Below are positions 43,865 through 52,312 of a stretch of 64,000 nt of DNA, one piece after another. The notes under the pieces are model-generated. The model searched no databases and had not been told where the DNA came from. It saw only the letters and a list, made by a program, of their open reading frames with translations. Where the stretch lies: NCBI RefSeq assembly GCF_014280875.1, contig NZ_JACLAL010000011.1, positions 1 through 64,000 on the forward strand, read 5' to 3'. A program made the translations under genes and the position numbers. The stretch's first letter is position 1, and each line of letters opens with the position of its first letter. The DNA comes from Paenirhizobium daejeonense. GTDB taxonomy: Bacteria > Pseudomonadota > Alphaproteobacteria > Rhizobiales > Rhizobiaceae.

Positions 43865-45157
43865 ATGGCCCAGTGGCAACCGGATCGCGTCGTAGTCGTC
43901 AACGACCGCTCCGCCATGGTCGGCGGCGCATCGAACCTGGCCATTCTCTCCGCCGGCCTTCTTGAGCGGCAAGGATTGCAGGTCACCTATTTCGCTGGCG
44001 ACGGTCCATCCCTGGACAAGCCGGTTGACGATACGATCAATCTCGCCGGAAAGCCCCTCGTGCAACAGGGCAAGCTCTCCGCCTTCGTCGGGGGGCTCTA
44101 CAATGCAAGGGCCTATGATGCCCTTCACGAGCTGATCTCGCTCCGCGACACGCCATCGACTATCTATCATGTTCACGGATGGTCGAAGATCCTCTCCCCT
44201 TCCATCTTCCGGGCTTTGGCGAAGGTGCGCGAGCGCACTGTGCTGCATGCCCACGATTATTTTCTGGCCTGCCCCAATGGGGGCTTTGCCAACTATCGCA
44301 AACAGCAGGTCTGCGATCTCATACCGATGTCGGCGCAGTGTTTCGCAACCCAATGCGACAAGCGGGGCTATCATGAAAAACTGTGGCGCAGCGCTCGCCA
44401 TCTGCTGCGGCAACAGTTTTATTCGACGTCATCCCTTCCGGCAAACATTGTGGTCGTCCACGAACGCATGAGGCAGATGTTCGAGCGTTCCGGCATCAAT
44501 GTCGAGCGGGTCGAAACAATCCGCAACCCGGTCGAACCTTTTCCCACCGGTCCCGTGACCCCCGCGCAGAACAAAGCTTTCTTCTTCATCGGCAGGCTCG
44601 AACCGGAAAAAGGCTTCGAGGATGCCGCAAAGGCGGCGCGGCTCGCCGGAGCGAAGCTGCATGTTATCGGAGACGGCAATGGCCGGGCATTGCTGGAAAG
44701 CCTCTACCCCGAAATCACCATCCACGGCTGGCGCGGACGCGAGGAAATCGGGCAGCTGGTGCGGAATGCACGGGCGGTCGTCATATCCTCGCGCGTTCCC
44801 GAACCCTTCGGCCTCGCAGCGCTGGAGGCGGTGTCCGCCGGCATCCCGGTCATCATGCCGGCTGCGGCACTACTCGGTCGCGAACTGGGGGAACTCGGCT
44901 GTGGCCTGACGTTCCGGAGCGGCGACATTGAAGGTCTGGCCGATGGCCTTCGTCGCCTTGCGATAGACGACGATCTTGTCCGTGGAATGAGCGAACGATG
45001 CCGGATGAACGCCGGTAACCTCGCCCATACGCCGGAGTCATGGGGAGATGCGATCATGGCTCTCTATGATCGTGTCCTCAGGCAGGCGGCCAATCCGCAG
45101 CGATCTCCGGGACGTCGCTCCTTGTCGAGAGCACATCCCGCAAGGATACCCGGATGA
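43865..45157 (+). CDS. Glycosyltransferase, GT4 family
   Basis: 430 residues from the ATG at 43865; the frame is open back to 43517, but that part is antisense-like noise over the previous gene. N-domain: MVGGASNLAILSAGLL, YHVHGWSKILSPSIF, LHAHDYFLACPNGGF. C-domain: FFFIGRLEPEKGFEDAAKAA and the EX7E element EPFGLAALEAVSAGIPVI. The HAHDYFLACPNGG segment is typical of bacterial exopolysaccharide GT4 enzymes. The C-terminal ~20 residues are basic and probably disordered. Confidence 0.87.
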   Translation: MAQWQPDRVVVVNDRSAMVGGASNLAILSAGLLERQGLQVTYFAGDGPSLDKPVDDTINLAGKPLVQQGKLSAFVGGLYNARAYDALHELISLRDTPSTIYHVHGWSKILSPSIFRALAKVRERTVLHAHDYFLACPNGGFANYRKQQVCDLIPMSAQCFATQCDKRGYHEKLWRSARHLLRQQFYSTSSLPANIVVVHERMRQMFERSGINVERVETIRNPVEPFPTGPVTPAQNKAFFFIGRLEPEKGFEDAAKAARLAGAKLHVIGDGNGRALLESLYPEITIHGWRGREEIGQLVRNARAVVISSRVPEPFGLAALEAVSAGIPVIMPAAALLGRELGELGCGLTFRSGDIEGLADGLRRLAIDDDLVRGMSERCRMNAGNLAHTPESWGDAIMALYDRVLRQAANPQRSPGRRSLSRAHPARIPG

Positions 45158-45337
45158 CTGTATCCATGTCGCCTTACCTTAAGAAGAGGCCTGGAATTTC
45201 GGGTAGACAAGACCACCCAGCCAGCCCCGCTACCCCGCCTACCGCCATTGAACTATCCGGTGTCCGCCACGCTCAATTGAAAAGTAGGCTCCCCGCTGTC
45301 AGCCTCTTCATGGGTATTTCAACGGGAGGGCTGAATA

Positions 45338-45517
45338 ATGCAGTTTGTCACGGACCAGACGACAAAACGAGACCAGCGAACCAGAGCGAAGACCATCGCC
45401 AAGAGCGCACGCATGCCGGAAACGATCGATATCGTCGGCATGCTTTTCGCGATGGCCCTGTTGTCGCTGGGCCTGTTCCTGATCGCCGAAGAAATGACAG
45501 GCCGATCGGTGCTGTAG
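45338..45517 (+). CDS. Very small membrane protein (59 aa), unknown function
   Basis: The ATG at 45338 follows GGGAGGG at 45324-45330 with 7-nt spacing. The product has a basic N-terminus (MQFVTDQTTKRDQRTRAKT), then one membrane segment (IVGMLFAMALLSLGLFLIAEE). The layout (good ribosome site, positive-inside N-terminus, single helix) supports a real gene against a longer overlapping frame (45154-45636) whose translation is proline/arginine-rich noise. No family is recognised. It lies between the glycosyltransferases and the flippase. Confidence 0.5.
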   Translation: MQFVTDQTTKRDQRTRAKTIAKSARMPETIDIVGMLFAMALLSLGLFLIAEEMTGRSVL

Positions 45518-45607
45518 AACAGCTTCGGCAGGAAACTTTCGCCGGCAACTTGATCTTCATTCCAAATGACCTGGCAGGCCGTCCGACAGAACGGGCGGCC
45601 GACGGCT

Positions 45608-45712
45608 TCAGAAAAAGACGAGGTAAACCGCGATGAGCCACACGGCCAGGCAGAGCAGAATGATGAGCCAGCGTAGACCGTACTTTACATACCAAACAGA
45701 CCGGTCGCCCAT
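45608..45712 (-). CDS. Very small membrane protein (34 aa), unknown function
   Basis: The minus-strand ATG at 45712 is preceded by GAGGAG with 7-nt spacing. The 34-residue product is almost entirely one membrane helix (MGDRSVWYVKYGLRWL, then LCLAVWLIAVYLVFF). It is convergent with the 59-residue gene, with 90 bp between the stops. Existence rests on the ribosome site and composition only. Confidence 0.42.
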   Translation of the reverse strand: MGDRSVWYVKYGLRWLIILLCLAVWLIAVYLVFF

Positions 45713-45880
45713 TCCACAACATCTCCTCGCTGTCGCGCCCTGCAGCGGCATCTCATCCGTGCGGCGGATCCCCAGCGGGATCACATTAGCGCGCAAATTC
45801 CCTTCGAAACAGAGCGGTGACCAGATGAATTGCCGCCTTGCCGGAGCTGAGACCTTCCCGATGTCGCGGGAGGAACGCCG

Positions 45881-47404
45881 ATGAACCCGGCGAAATTCAA
45901 AACGGTACAATCCCTGAAGAACCGGCTGCAGAGCCTCATGGCACGCCAGCATTCACTGGTCAGCGACGGCATGTTCACGATGATTGCCAAAGGCACCTCG
46001 CAACTCGTGCAACTGCTGATCTTCATCCTCGGCGCGCGTGTGCTGACATCGGCGGAATTCGGCTTCTTCGCCTTCACATCGGCCTTCGTCGTCATGCTGA
46101 TCGTTCTGGCTGAAGGCGGCTGGGGCGAATTCCTGATGAAATCCCACGGCACGGAGGCCGACTACGATCAGGCAGCCACCACCGCCATGATATCGGGCCT
46201 CATCGTCTCGACACTCGCGCTCGCCGGCGCGTTGGCCATGGGCTCGTGGTTCGGCGACATGCTCCATCTGGAAATACTGGTCATCTCCAGTGCCCTGATC
46301 TTTGTCTGCGCGCTGTCCACCATCTATGACGGTATTCTCGTCGCCCGTGGCAGATTGAAGGATCAAGCGAAGATACGAATCGTATCGGAGCTCGTCGGCC
46401 TTGCCGTCGTCGCAGCCGGCCTCTGGAGCGGCTGGAATATCATTGCGCTCTTTGCCGGCAGGCTGGCCGCACAGGTCGCCAGCCTCGGTTGCTCGATGCT
46501 CGCGGTACTTTGGCTGCCGAAGATCCGCCTGACCCGTCCCTTCCTGCGCGAAATCCTCGGTTTCTCACGACACATACTCGCCAACAGGCTGATCGTCTTT
46601 CTACGCTCCTATTCGGCAACGCTGGCCGTCGGTAGTTTCCTCGGTCTCGCGGAAGCCGGATACTACCGGGCTGCCGAACGCATCGTCGCAAGCATCTCCG
46701 AACTGCTGGCAGAGCCCGCCCGCATGCTCGGCTGGGTGGTCTTCCGCAAGGCCCGCGACCGCCATCCGCAGGATATCGCCGGCGGCAACGCCCGGATCGC
46801 CGCGGCCGCCAATTCATTCGTGGTGCTGTTCGTCGCCATTGCCGCCCCCTTCTATCTCGGCCTTTCGCTTGCCTCCGGCGCGCTCATCAATTTCGTGCTG
46901 GGCGATGCATGGATGCCTGCTGCAATCGTGGTCTCGATCCTCGCGATCCGTCAGCTCCTGCTCATCCCGGCCGCCATTATCGAACCCCTGCTGTCGATGG
47001 TCGGCGAATTGAAGAGACTGCCGCCGATTGCCTTGATGAACGGCGGGATTTCCATCGCTCTGATCGTGGCGCTGGCGCCCTTCGGGCTGATACCGCTCGC
47101 GCTTGGTCAGGTTGTCGTCGGCGCCTTCTGGCTGGGCACGATGATCTGGCTGCAGCAGCGCCATGGCGGCCTAGACTGGGTTCGCATTGCCAGACGCTGC
47201 GGCCCGACACTCGCAGCCCTCGGCGCGATGCTGCTCGCCGATTTCGCATTGAACTACATCACCCTTCCCGCCAGCCTGCCCAATGCCCTGACGACGGGCT
47301 TTCAGGTGGCGGGCGGGGCAATCGCCTACATCGCGGTTCTCGCTGTCCTCCACAAGCTCGTGGTGACCTCAGCTGAACCGCTCGTACAGCAACGCAATTC
47401 CTGA
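45881..47404 (+). CDS. Oligosaccharide flippase, Wzx-like (MOP superfamily)
   Basis: 507 residues with twelve or so hydrophobic segments. The first pair (MFTMIAKGTSQLVQLLIFIL, FGFFAFTSAFVVMLIVL) and the motif GWGEFLMKS are typical of polysaccharide flippases. The loop FRKARDRHPQDIAGG lies between bundles. It moves undecaprenyl-linked repeat units across the inner membrane. The start at 45881 follows GGGAGGA. It completes the Wzx/Wzy pair with the gene at 32570. Confidence 0.88.
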   Translation: MNPAKFKTVQSLKNRLQSLMARQHSLVSDGMFTMIAKGTSQLVQLLIFILGARVLTSAEFGFFAFTSAFVVMLIVLAEGGWGEFLMKSHGTEADYDQAATTAMISGLIVSTLALAGALAMGSWFGDMLHLEILVISSALIFVCALSTIYDGILVARGRLKDQAKIRIVSELVGLAVVAAGLWSGWNIIALFAGRLAAQVASLGCSMLAVLWLPKIRLTRPFLREILGFSRHILANRLIVFLRSYSATLAVGSFLGLAEAGYYRAAERIVASISELLAEPARMLGWVVFRKARDRHPQDIAGGNARIAAAANSFVVLFVAIAAPFYLGLSLASGALINFVLGDAWMPAAIVVSILAIRQLLLIPAAIIEPLLSMVGELKRLPPIALMNGGISIALIVALAPFGLIPLALGQVVVGAFWLGTMIWLQQRHGGLDWVRIARRCGPTLAALGAMLLADFALNYITLPASLPNALTTGFQVAGGAIAYIAVLAVLHKLVVTSAEPLVQQRNS

Positions 47405-47457
47405 AGGACATGCCGGAGCATGACCTGAATAAGAACCATCAGAGGGGGAACAGGAAA

Positions 47458-48273
47458 ATGGGCATGGCAAGATCGGAAGCAACGAATTCGATCCGGCATC
47501 TGGTGCACGGGTTGAGACGCACGATGACACCGCTGCAGATCGCAGGCGGACGAATGAAGTTTCTCTCGCCCTTCCCGCCCCAGTTCTCGGGCGCCTATCC
47601 CACCTACGATACGGCTGTCGCCGCCGGACGTTCCAACAGCAAGGTCGGGTTCGACCACGACGAGCTCACCGACATCGCCTTCGAGCGGATGTGCGAGATC
47701 ACGCCCTGGGATTATCCGCTGCTGTTCTGGCTGGGGCAGATATTACCGGAGATCGATCTTCTGGTGGATGCAGGGGGCCACATGGGCACCAAGTTCCGCG
47801 CCTTCCGCAAACTGCTGCCGATCGAGACCTCCGTCGACTGGGTGGTCTACGACGTCCCGGCGATCGTCCGGGCCGGACGGCGGCGCGCCGAAATCGACGG
47901 GCTCGACAAGCTGCGTTTCGTCGAAAACATGGAGGATGCGGGCGACCCCGATCTCTTCGTCGGCTCCGGCCTGCTGCAATATCTCGACGTGCCGCTCACC
48001 ACACTGCTTTCGCGCCTGCCGCGGCTGCCGAGGCACATGTTGCTGAACAAGGTGGCGATGCGGCAGGGGCCGACTGTCTTCACCCTCCAGCGTTTCGAGG
48101 AGGTCACGGTTCCCTACCAGATCCGCAACGAGGCTACGTTCATGGCCGAACTCTCACGCCTCGGCTACGAAGTCGTGGATCGATGGACGATCCCGACGCT
48201 CTCCCATACCATCGAAACCCATCCTGAACTCGGTGAAAGCGAGAGCACCGGGTTCTATCTCCGTCTGGCCTGA
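47458..48273 (+). CDS. Putative methyltransferase, TIGR04325 family
   Basis: 271 residues from the ATG at 47458, behind AGAGGGGGAACAGG. The segment LLVDAGGHMGTKF matches a SAM-binding glycine motif (GG-G), followed by DWVVYDVPAIV and the GSGLLQYLD motif seen in this family. FSGAYPTYDTA near the N-terminus is also typical (the family often shows a W-G-Y motif here). Probable function is methylation of a sugar in the repeat unit. It is the last gene of the plus-strand operon and is followed by a clear terminator. Confidence 0.75.
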   Translation: MGMARSEATNSIRHLVHGLRRTMTPLQIAGGRMKFLSPFPPQFSGAYPTYDTAVAAGRSNSKVGFDHDELTDIAFERMCEITPWDYPLLFWLGQILPEIDLLVDAGGHMGTKFRAFRKLLPIETSVDWVVYDVPAIVRAGRRRAEIDGLDKLRFVENMEDAGDPDLFVGSGLLQYLDVPLTTLLSRLPRLPRHMLLNKVAMRQGPTVFTLQRFEEVTVPYQIRNEATFMAELSRLGYEVVDRWTIPTLSHTIETHPELGESESTGFYLRLA

Positions 48274-48350
48274 GGAAGCGAGCGCCAGCCCGCATTCCGA
48301 TTGACGGACACGGATATCGGTTCCGTTTCGATTACAGTCAACACCCGCGA

Positions 48351-48381
48351 GAACCGGCACCACGTGCCGGTTCATTCTTTT
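48351..48381 (+). terminator. Intrinsic terminator of the flippase/methyltransferase unit
   Basis: GAACCGGCAC and GTGCCGGTTC pair perfectly (10 bp) over a CAC loop, followed by ATTCTTTT. Confidence 0.75.
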
Positions 48382-48439
48382 GTGCACCTGACGAGAATGA
48401 TGGATCGCTGGGCCGACGCGAGCTCTATTCCAGCCCACG

Positions 48440-48471
48440 AAAAACCCGGCGAGGCGGAATGCCTGCCGGGT
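48440..48471 (-). terminator. Intrinsic terminator of the ExoY-like gene
   Basis: Read on the minus strand, ACCCGGC and GCCGGGT form a 7-bp stem closed by TTTTT at 48444-48440, 60 bp after the stop of the priming transferase. Confidence 0.7.
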
Positions 48472-48530
48472 GCGGTCGTTCACGAGGTTAAAGGCGTCGG
48501 ATGGAAACCTTCGACGCATTGTTTCATCGG

Positions 48531-49205
48531 TCAGCGTTCGTTCTGCGCGAAGAGCACCACGCCAACGGTTCGCAGGATGATTCCCATATCCCGGGAAAAC
48601 GAAACGCTGTGGTAGTAATCGACATCGAAGCGGACGCGCTCCTCATAGGAAGTGCCGTCGCGGCGTGAAACCTGCCACAGGCCTGTGATGCCCGGATTCA
48701 TCGCCAGATAGCAGTGGGCCTGGGGGCCATAGCGCTCCAGCTCCTCGGTAACGATCGGGCGGGGACCGACAATGCTCATCTCGCCGCGCAGGACGTTGAA
48801 TAGCTGCGGAAGCTCATCGAGGCTCGTGATACGCATATACTTGCCGAGCCAATGAACCCGCGGATCGCTCTTCAGCTTCTGGGTTTCCGTCCACTCCCGC
48901 AAACGGTCCGGATTGCTGGCAAGAAGCTCTTTCAGCGCCTTGTCAGCATCCTTGCGCATGGAGCGAAATTTCAGGCAGTCGAACGACCTGCCATTTCGCC
49001 CGACACGTCTGTGGCGGAAGATGATCGGCCGGCCGTCGATGATCAGAAGAGCAAGCGCGATTAGCGCCAGAGCCGGCAGCAGGAACACAATCGAGGAGAG
49101 CGCGAAGACGATGTCGAAGACACGTTTTCCGCCCCGGCTCCTCACAACCCGTGCGGGGGAGACGGCGGCATGCCGCTGTGCAATATTCTCGGAAACCAAT
49201 GACAT
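48531..49205 (-). CDS. Undecaprenyl-phosphate sugar phosphotransferase, ExoY-like
   Basis: 224 residues. One N-terminal membrane segment (RVFDIVFALSSIVFLLPALAL), then the monotopic bacterial sugar transferase domain: RRVGRNGRSFDCLKFRSM, the catalytic Asp-Glu in TSLDELPQLFNVLRGEMS, IVGPRP and MNPGITGLWQVSRRDGTSYEERV. It starts repeat-unit synthesis by moving a hexose-1-phosphate onto undecaprenyl phosphate. It is transcribed alone and opposite to the flippase operon, with its own terminator. Confidence 0.9.
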   Translation of the reverse strand: MSLVSENIAQRHAAVSPARVVRSRGGKRVFDIVFALSSIVFLLPALALIALALLIIDGRPIIFRHRRVGRNGRSFDCLKFRSMRKDADKALKELLASNPDRLREWTETQKLKSDPRVHWLGKYMRITSLDELPQLFNVLRGEMSIVGPRPIVTEELERYGPQAHCYLAMNPGITGLWQVSRRDGTSYEERVRFDVDYYHSVSFSRDMGIILRTVGVVLFAQNER

Positions 49206-49401
49206 TTCGCAGACCTCCAGCCGAAAACAAGGCTGCCCCCGAACGCGAAACGATTCAATTGATACTGATAGGCAAAGCTCTCCGCTTATGGAGGTAGACG
49301 ACTGCTCCCATTTTTCCCTTGCGGTCCTGAAGCATCAACCATTAGCGCCTCAGGACACTGACAAGAGTCGAAAACATCAAGATTGGAAGCGGTAAATTGA
49401 G

Positions 49402-49431
49402 ACGAGCCGGCTCCCGAAGGTACCGGCTCGT
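49402..49431 (-). terminator. Hairpin after dps
   Basis: ACGAGCCGG and CCGGCTCGT form a perfect 9-bp stem, 20 bp after the dps stop. On the minus strand it is followed by CTCAATTTA, only a weak T-run. Confidence 0.5.
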
Positions 49432-49450
49432 TCTTGCAGTTCCGAGACCT

Positions 49451-49969
49451 TCAGTTGGTCTGGCGAAGCGTCTCGAAAAGGAACCAGCGCCGGCGCTCGC
49501 CCTCGTCGATCCAGTTTTCGAGCAGGCTTGCAGTGGCAACATCACGATGTTCGTCACAGAGGTCGTGAAGAGCGCGCATGCTGGCAACGAGCGAACCGTT
49601 ATCGTCGCGCAGTTCGGCAAGCATCTCGTGCGGATGAACGAATTCCGCATCATTATCCTTGATACGCTGCTTGTGCGAGATATCGCCGATGGAGCGGATG
49701 GTGCTGCCGCCGAGTTTTCGGACGCGTTCGGCGAGCGCGTCGGTCATCGCGAAAATCTGTTCTCCCTGCTCGTCCAGCAGGAGGTGATAATCGCGGAAAT
49801 GAGCCCCGGACATGTGCCAGTGAAAATTCTTCGTCTTGAGATAAAGGGCAAAGACATCCGCAAGCAGTGCATTAGCCGCTGCGGAGATGTCGCGCACCGC
49901 GTCCTGATCAAGGCCGGACGGGGTGTGCAAATCCGCAGAGCGACGCGATTTGGCAGTATTTTCCATCAT
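49451..49969 (-). CDS. dps: Dps-family DNA-protection ferritin
   Basis: 172 residues, a four-helix ferritin-like protein. The ferroxidase ligands are in the characteristic segment TKNFHWHMSGAHFRDYHLLL and DEQGEQIFAMTDALAERV. Dps forms dodecamers that oxidise and store iron with peroxide and shield DNA in stationary phase or starvation. The polar N-terminal ~20 residues (KSRRSADLH) are the usual DNA-contact tail. Two adjacent ATG codons at 49969 and 49966 are possible starts. Confidence 0.93.
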   Translation of the reverse strand: MMENTAKSRRSADLHTPSGLDQDAVRDISAAANALLADVFALYLKTKNFHWHMSGAHFRDYHLLLDEQGEQIFAMTDALAERVRKLGGSTIRSIGDISHKQRIKDNDAEFVHPHEMLAELRDDNGSLVASMRALHDLCDEHRDVATASLLENWIDEGERRRWFLFETLRQTN

Positions 49970-50025
49970 TGGGCTCCTTGTTTTTCGGGCAGAGAATTTC
50001 CGCTCCGCCGTTCTGCATGAAAAGA

Positions 50026-50214
50026 CTACTCGAAACGTCCGCTTGCTGGCGGATCGCTGGCAGGAAATGTTTCCCGCAAGGCCTCGTCCAGATTGCCGTC
50101 GTCATGACGCTTCTTGACGTCTGCGGGAGAACATTCTTCGAGGTCCATAGGTTCCGCGAGACTCTCCTTGCCGTCCCGGTACCGCTGCTTGTCCAAATTT
50201 TTCTGCTGTTTCAT
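50026..50214 (-). CDS. Small hydrophilic protein (62 aa), unknown function
   Basis: 62 mostly charged residues with the C-terminal segment ALRETFPASDPPA, a tail that recurs in small uncharacterised proteins of rhizobia and other alphaproteobacteria. It has no membrane segment or cysteine. It lies 57 bp upstream of dps and in the same direction, so it may share stationary-phase or stress control. No function is known. Confidence 0.7.
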   Translation of the reverse strand: MKQQKNLDKQRYRDGKESLAEPMDLEECSPADVKKRHDDGNLDEALRETFPASDPPASGRFE

Positions 50215-50271
50215 GTCGATCTCCCTGGATTGCTGTCGTTCTACAGGTACCGCACCAACGCTGACGTTATA

Positions 50272-50958
50272 TCACGTCGCGAGCGGTTTTACTGCCGCAA
50301 GATGCACTGCCATGGCGATAATGACGAGAACCGGCGGCACGGCAAAACACCACACCGGGGAAAGCATGAAGGCAAGTGCCCCACATGCACAACCGAGCGC
50401 AAAGGTCAGCACACTGAACCCCATACGCAGGAGTCTGCTCTTGACTGCGACCGCATCGGTCGGATGCCCGCCGGTCAGGAGATCGGCCAGATCCAGCATG
50501 ATTTGCGTTGTCGTGCCCGTCATCAGCGTAGTGGGAGGCTGCGTCGCCATATGCGCCCGGTGCAGAGCATTCTGTATCGCCATCGCCGCCACAAGCGTCA
50601 TACCGACGACGATGCTTGCCAGGTTCTCCGTCTGGTCGAATGGTCCGTGGCGGATGGCCAGAACCGCGGCCGCGACAAACAGCGCCAACTTGATCGAAAG
50701 AAGGATCGGCAGCGCAGACCGTCCATGTCTCTCCAGCCTGAGATCAACCAGACGGGTGACCAAAACGACAATGCAGAAGACCGGCAGGGCCAGGATCTTG
50801 GCAACAGCGCCGCCGGCCCCCTGCGCGATCGCCGCACCGAGCGTCACGAAGTTTCCTGTTACATGAGCCGTGAAAAGACCCGTGAGCGCGAGGAACCCCA
50901 TAGTATCGACATAACCACCATTGAAGCTCAAAACAGCCGACAGAGGGGGACGGACCAT
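50272..50958 (-). CDS. DUF1275 (YoaK-type) membrane protein
   Basis: 228 residues with about six membrane segments. It has the family N-terminus (AVLSFNGGYVDTMGFLAL, TGLFTAHVTGNFVTLG), the middle NALHRAHMATQPPTTLMTGT and a terminal pair of helices. The TGN and AxxTGT motifs are hallmarks of DUF1275. Function is not established. It lies 57 bp upstream of the 62-residue gene in the same orientation. Confidence 0.88.
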   Translation of the reverse strand: MVRPPLSAVLSFNGGYVDTMGFLALTGLFTAHVTGNFVTLGAAIAQGAGGAVAKILALPVFCIVVLVTRLVDLRLERHGRSALPILLSIKLALFVAAAVLAIRHGPFDQTENLASIVVGMTLVAAMAIQNALHRAHMATQPPTTLMTGTTTQIMLDLADLLTGGHPTDAVAVKSRLLRMGFSVLTFALGCACGALAFMLSPVWCFAVPPVLVIIAMAVHLAAVKPLAT

Positions 50959-51286
50959 GGCTAACCTCCAGATCGATCAGTGACCGCGCTCAAGTCGGCC
51001 GGTCATCAGAAAGAACATTATATTGCCCCGCGGCATGCAGCCTGACCGTCCACATGTCGCAAAGCTCGATATCTGATCAGGCCTGAATATACTTCAGGAG
51101 ACGGGCATTCTAAGCGGATTCGGCTCGGTCAACCTCATGCCGTGCGGACCAGCCGTGTTTGTAGCGACATATTTTCACCGGAGACAGGATCTGGATTGTC
51201 TAATCCGACTGCGCTTTGGACAAAGTCCTCCTGTTCGTGACTGCGCGACACCGTCCTGCCGCGCCCGCGGAAACAAGAAAATCGGT
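50959..51286. other. Intergenic region (328 bp)
   Basis: No gene is seen. It lies between the 5' end of the DUF1275 gene and the 3' end of the LysR gene, both minus strand, so it should hold the DUF1275 promoter. A small inverted repeat (CCTGAA, TATAC, TTCAGG) is at 51082-51098. No terminator with a T-run was found. Confidence 0.4.
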
Positions 51287-52186
51287 TCAGACGGGGCGGA
51301 CGCTGGTGACGAAATTCTCAAAGAAATCCGAAAACTTGGCGACCCGCATCGGCAGTTTTTCATAAGGAGGATAATAGAGCGTCAGCCAGAGTTCGGGCGC
51401 CTGCCATTCGGGCAGAATCTGGACAAGATGGCCGTCCGCAATGGCCCTCTCGACGATAAAGGCCGGTAGCAGAACGATCCCCTCTCCGTTTTCCGCCAGC
51501 CGGGCGGTCAGTTCGCCATTATTGCCTGCAAGCACCTGGCCCGCCCTCACCTTGCGCGTCCTGCCCGCGGAGGAAAGCTCCCATGTCTCGGACAGCGCTT
51601 CCTCGTCATAGGCGATGCATGCAGCTTCATCGAGATCATCGGGCGATTTCGGCGTTCCGTTGGCCGCAAGATAGCCCGGAGACGCCACGAGCATACGACG
51701 CACGGGGCAGATCTTGCGCCAGATGGTGGACTTGTCCCGCGGCGGCTCTGAAATGCGGATGGCGAGATCGAAACTATCTGACACGATATCGATGAACCGG
51801 TCCGTCAAAGTAAGAGACACCGAGATACCCGGATTTTCGACGCGGAAGCCAGAGACGACATCCGGCAGGATACGCTGCCCGAGCGACAACGGCACATTCA
51901 GCCGGATGAGGCCTGCGGCATGGCCGGTTTCGGCCCGAACCTCATCCGCCACGGCCTCGAAGGCTTCCACCACCGGCTCGATACGTGCCGCATAGACCGC
52001 ACCCGCCGAAGTCAGGGACACATGCCGGGTGGTTCGCAGGAGAAGCTGCACGCCGAGCCGCTCCTCAAGCGCACTGACGGCACGCGTGACGGTCGGCGCG
52101 GTCATCGAAAGCTGCCGGGCGGCAGCGACAAAGCTGCGCTCCTTCGCAACGGCCAGGAAGATGCGGATATCGTTCAGATCGCTCAT
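51287..52186 (-). CDS. LysR-family transcriptional regulator
   Basis: 299 residues from the ATG at 52186. N-terminal winged HTH about 3-62 (DIRIFLAVAKERSFVAAARQ, TAPTVTRAVSALEERLGVQL, RTTRHVSLTSAG), then a two-lobed effector domain. It is divergent from the ring-cleaving dioxygenase/hydrolase/pirin genes with a perfect palindrome between them, so it almost certainly controls them. LysR regulators in this arrangement are commonly tied to quinone, phenol or electrophile stress. The frame extends to 52234 without a ribosome site. Confidence 0.9.
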   Translation of the reverse strand: MSDLNDIRIFLAVAKERSFVAAARQLSMTAPTVTRAVSALEERLGVQLLLRTTRHVSLTSAGAVYAARIEPVVEAFEAVADEVRAETGHAAGLIRLNVPLSLGQRILPDVVSGFRVENPGISVSLTLTDRFIDIVSDSFDLAIRISEPPRDKSTIWRKICPVRRMLVASPGYLAANGTPKSPDDLDEAACIAYDEEALSETWELSSAGRTRKVRAGQVLAGNNGELTARLAENGEGIVLLPAFIVERAIADGHLVQILPEWQAPELWLTLYYPPYEKLPMRVAKFSDFFENFVTSVRPV

Positions 52187-52206
52187 GTCGAATAATTTCA
52201 CTTTTT

Positions 52207-52231
52207 GCAATAATATTGTCAATATTATTGC
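52207..52231. promoter_or_regulatory. 25-bp perfect palindrome, candidate LysR operator
   Basis: GCAATAATATTG and CAATATTATTGC, exact reverse complements around a single T, lie in the 126-bp divergent promoter, 21 bp from the LysR start and 82 bp from the dioxygenase start. Perfect 12-bp arms far exceed the usual T-N11-A LysR box and suggest the main operator. Confidence 0.7.
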
Positions 52232-52312
52232 CATTCACTTCAGTGAGCTTTGGCCCCATCTTCTGCCTCGGAACAAGGGATGCAACGGCATCCGAACAGA
52301 AGGATGACAAAA

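Noticed and set aside
45154..45636. 160-codon plus-strand frame after the GT4 gene
   Set aside because: Translation is rich in Pro, Arg and His without domain character; a smaller frame with a good ribosome site (45338-45517) explains the stretch better.
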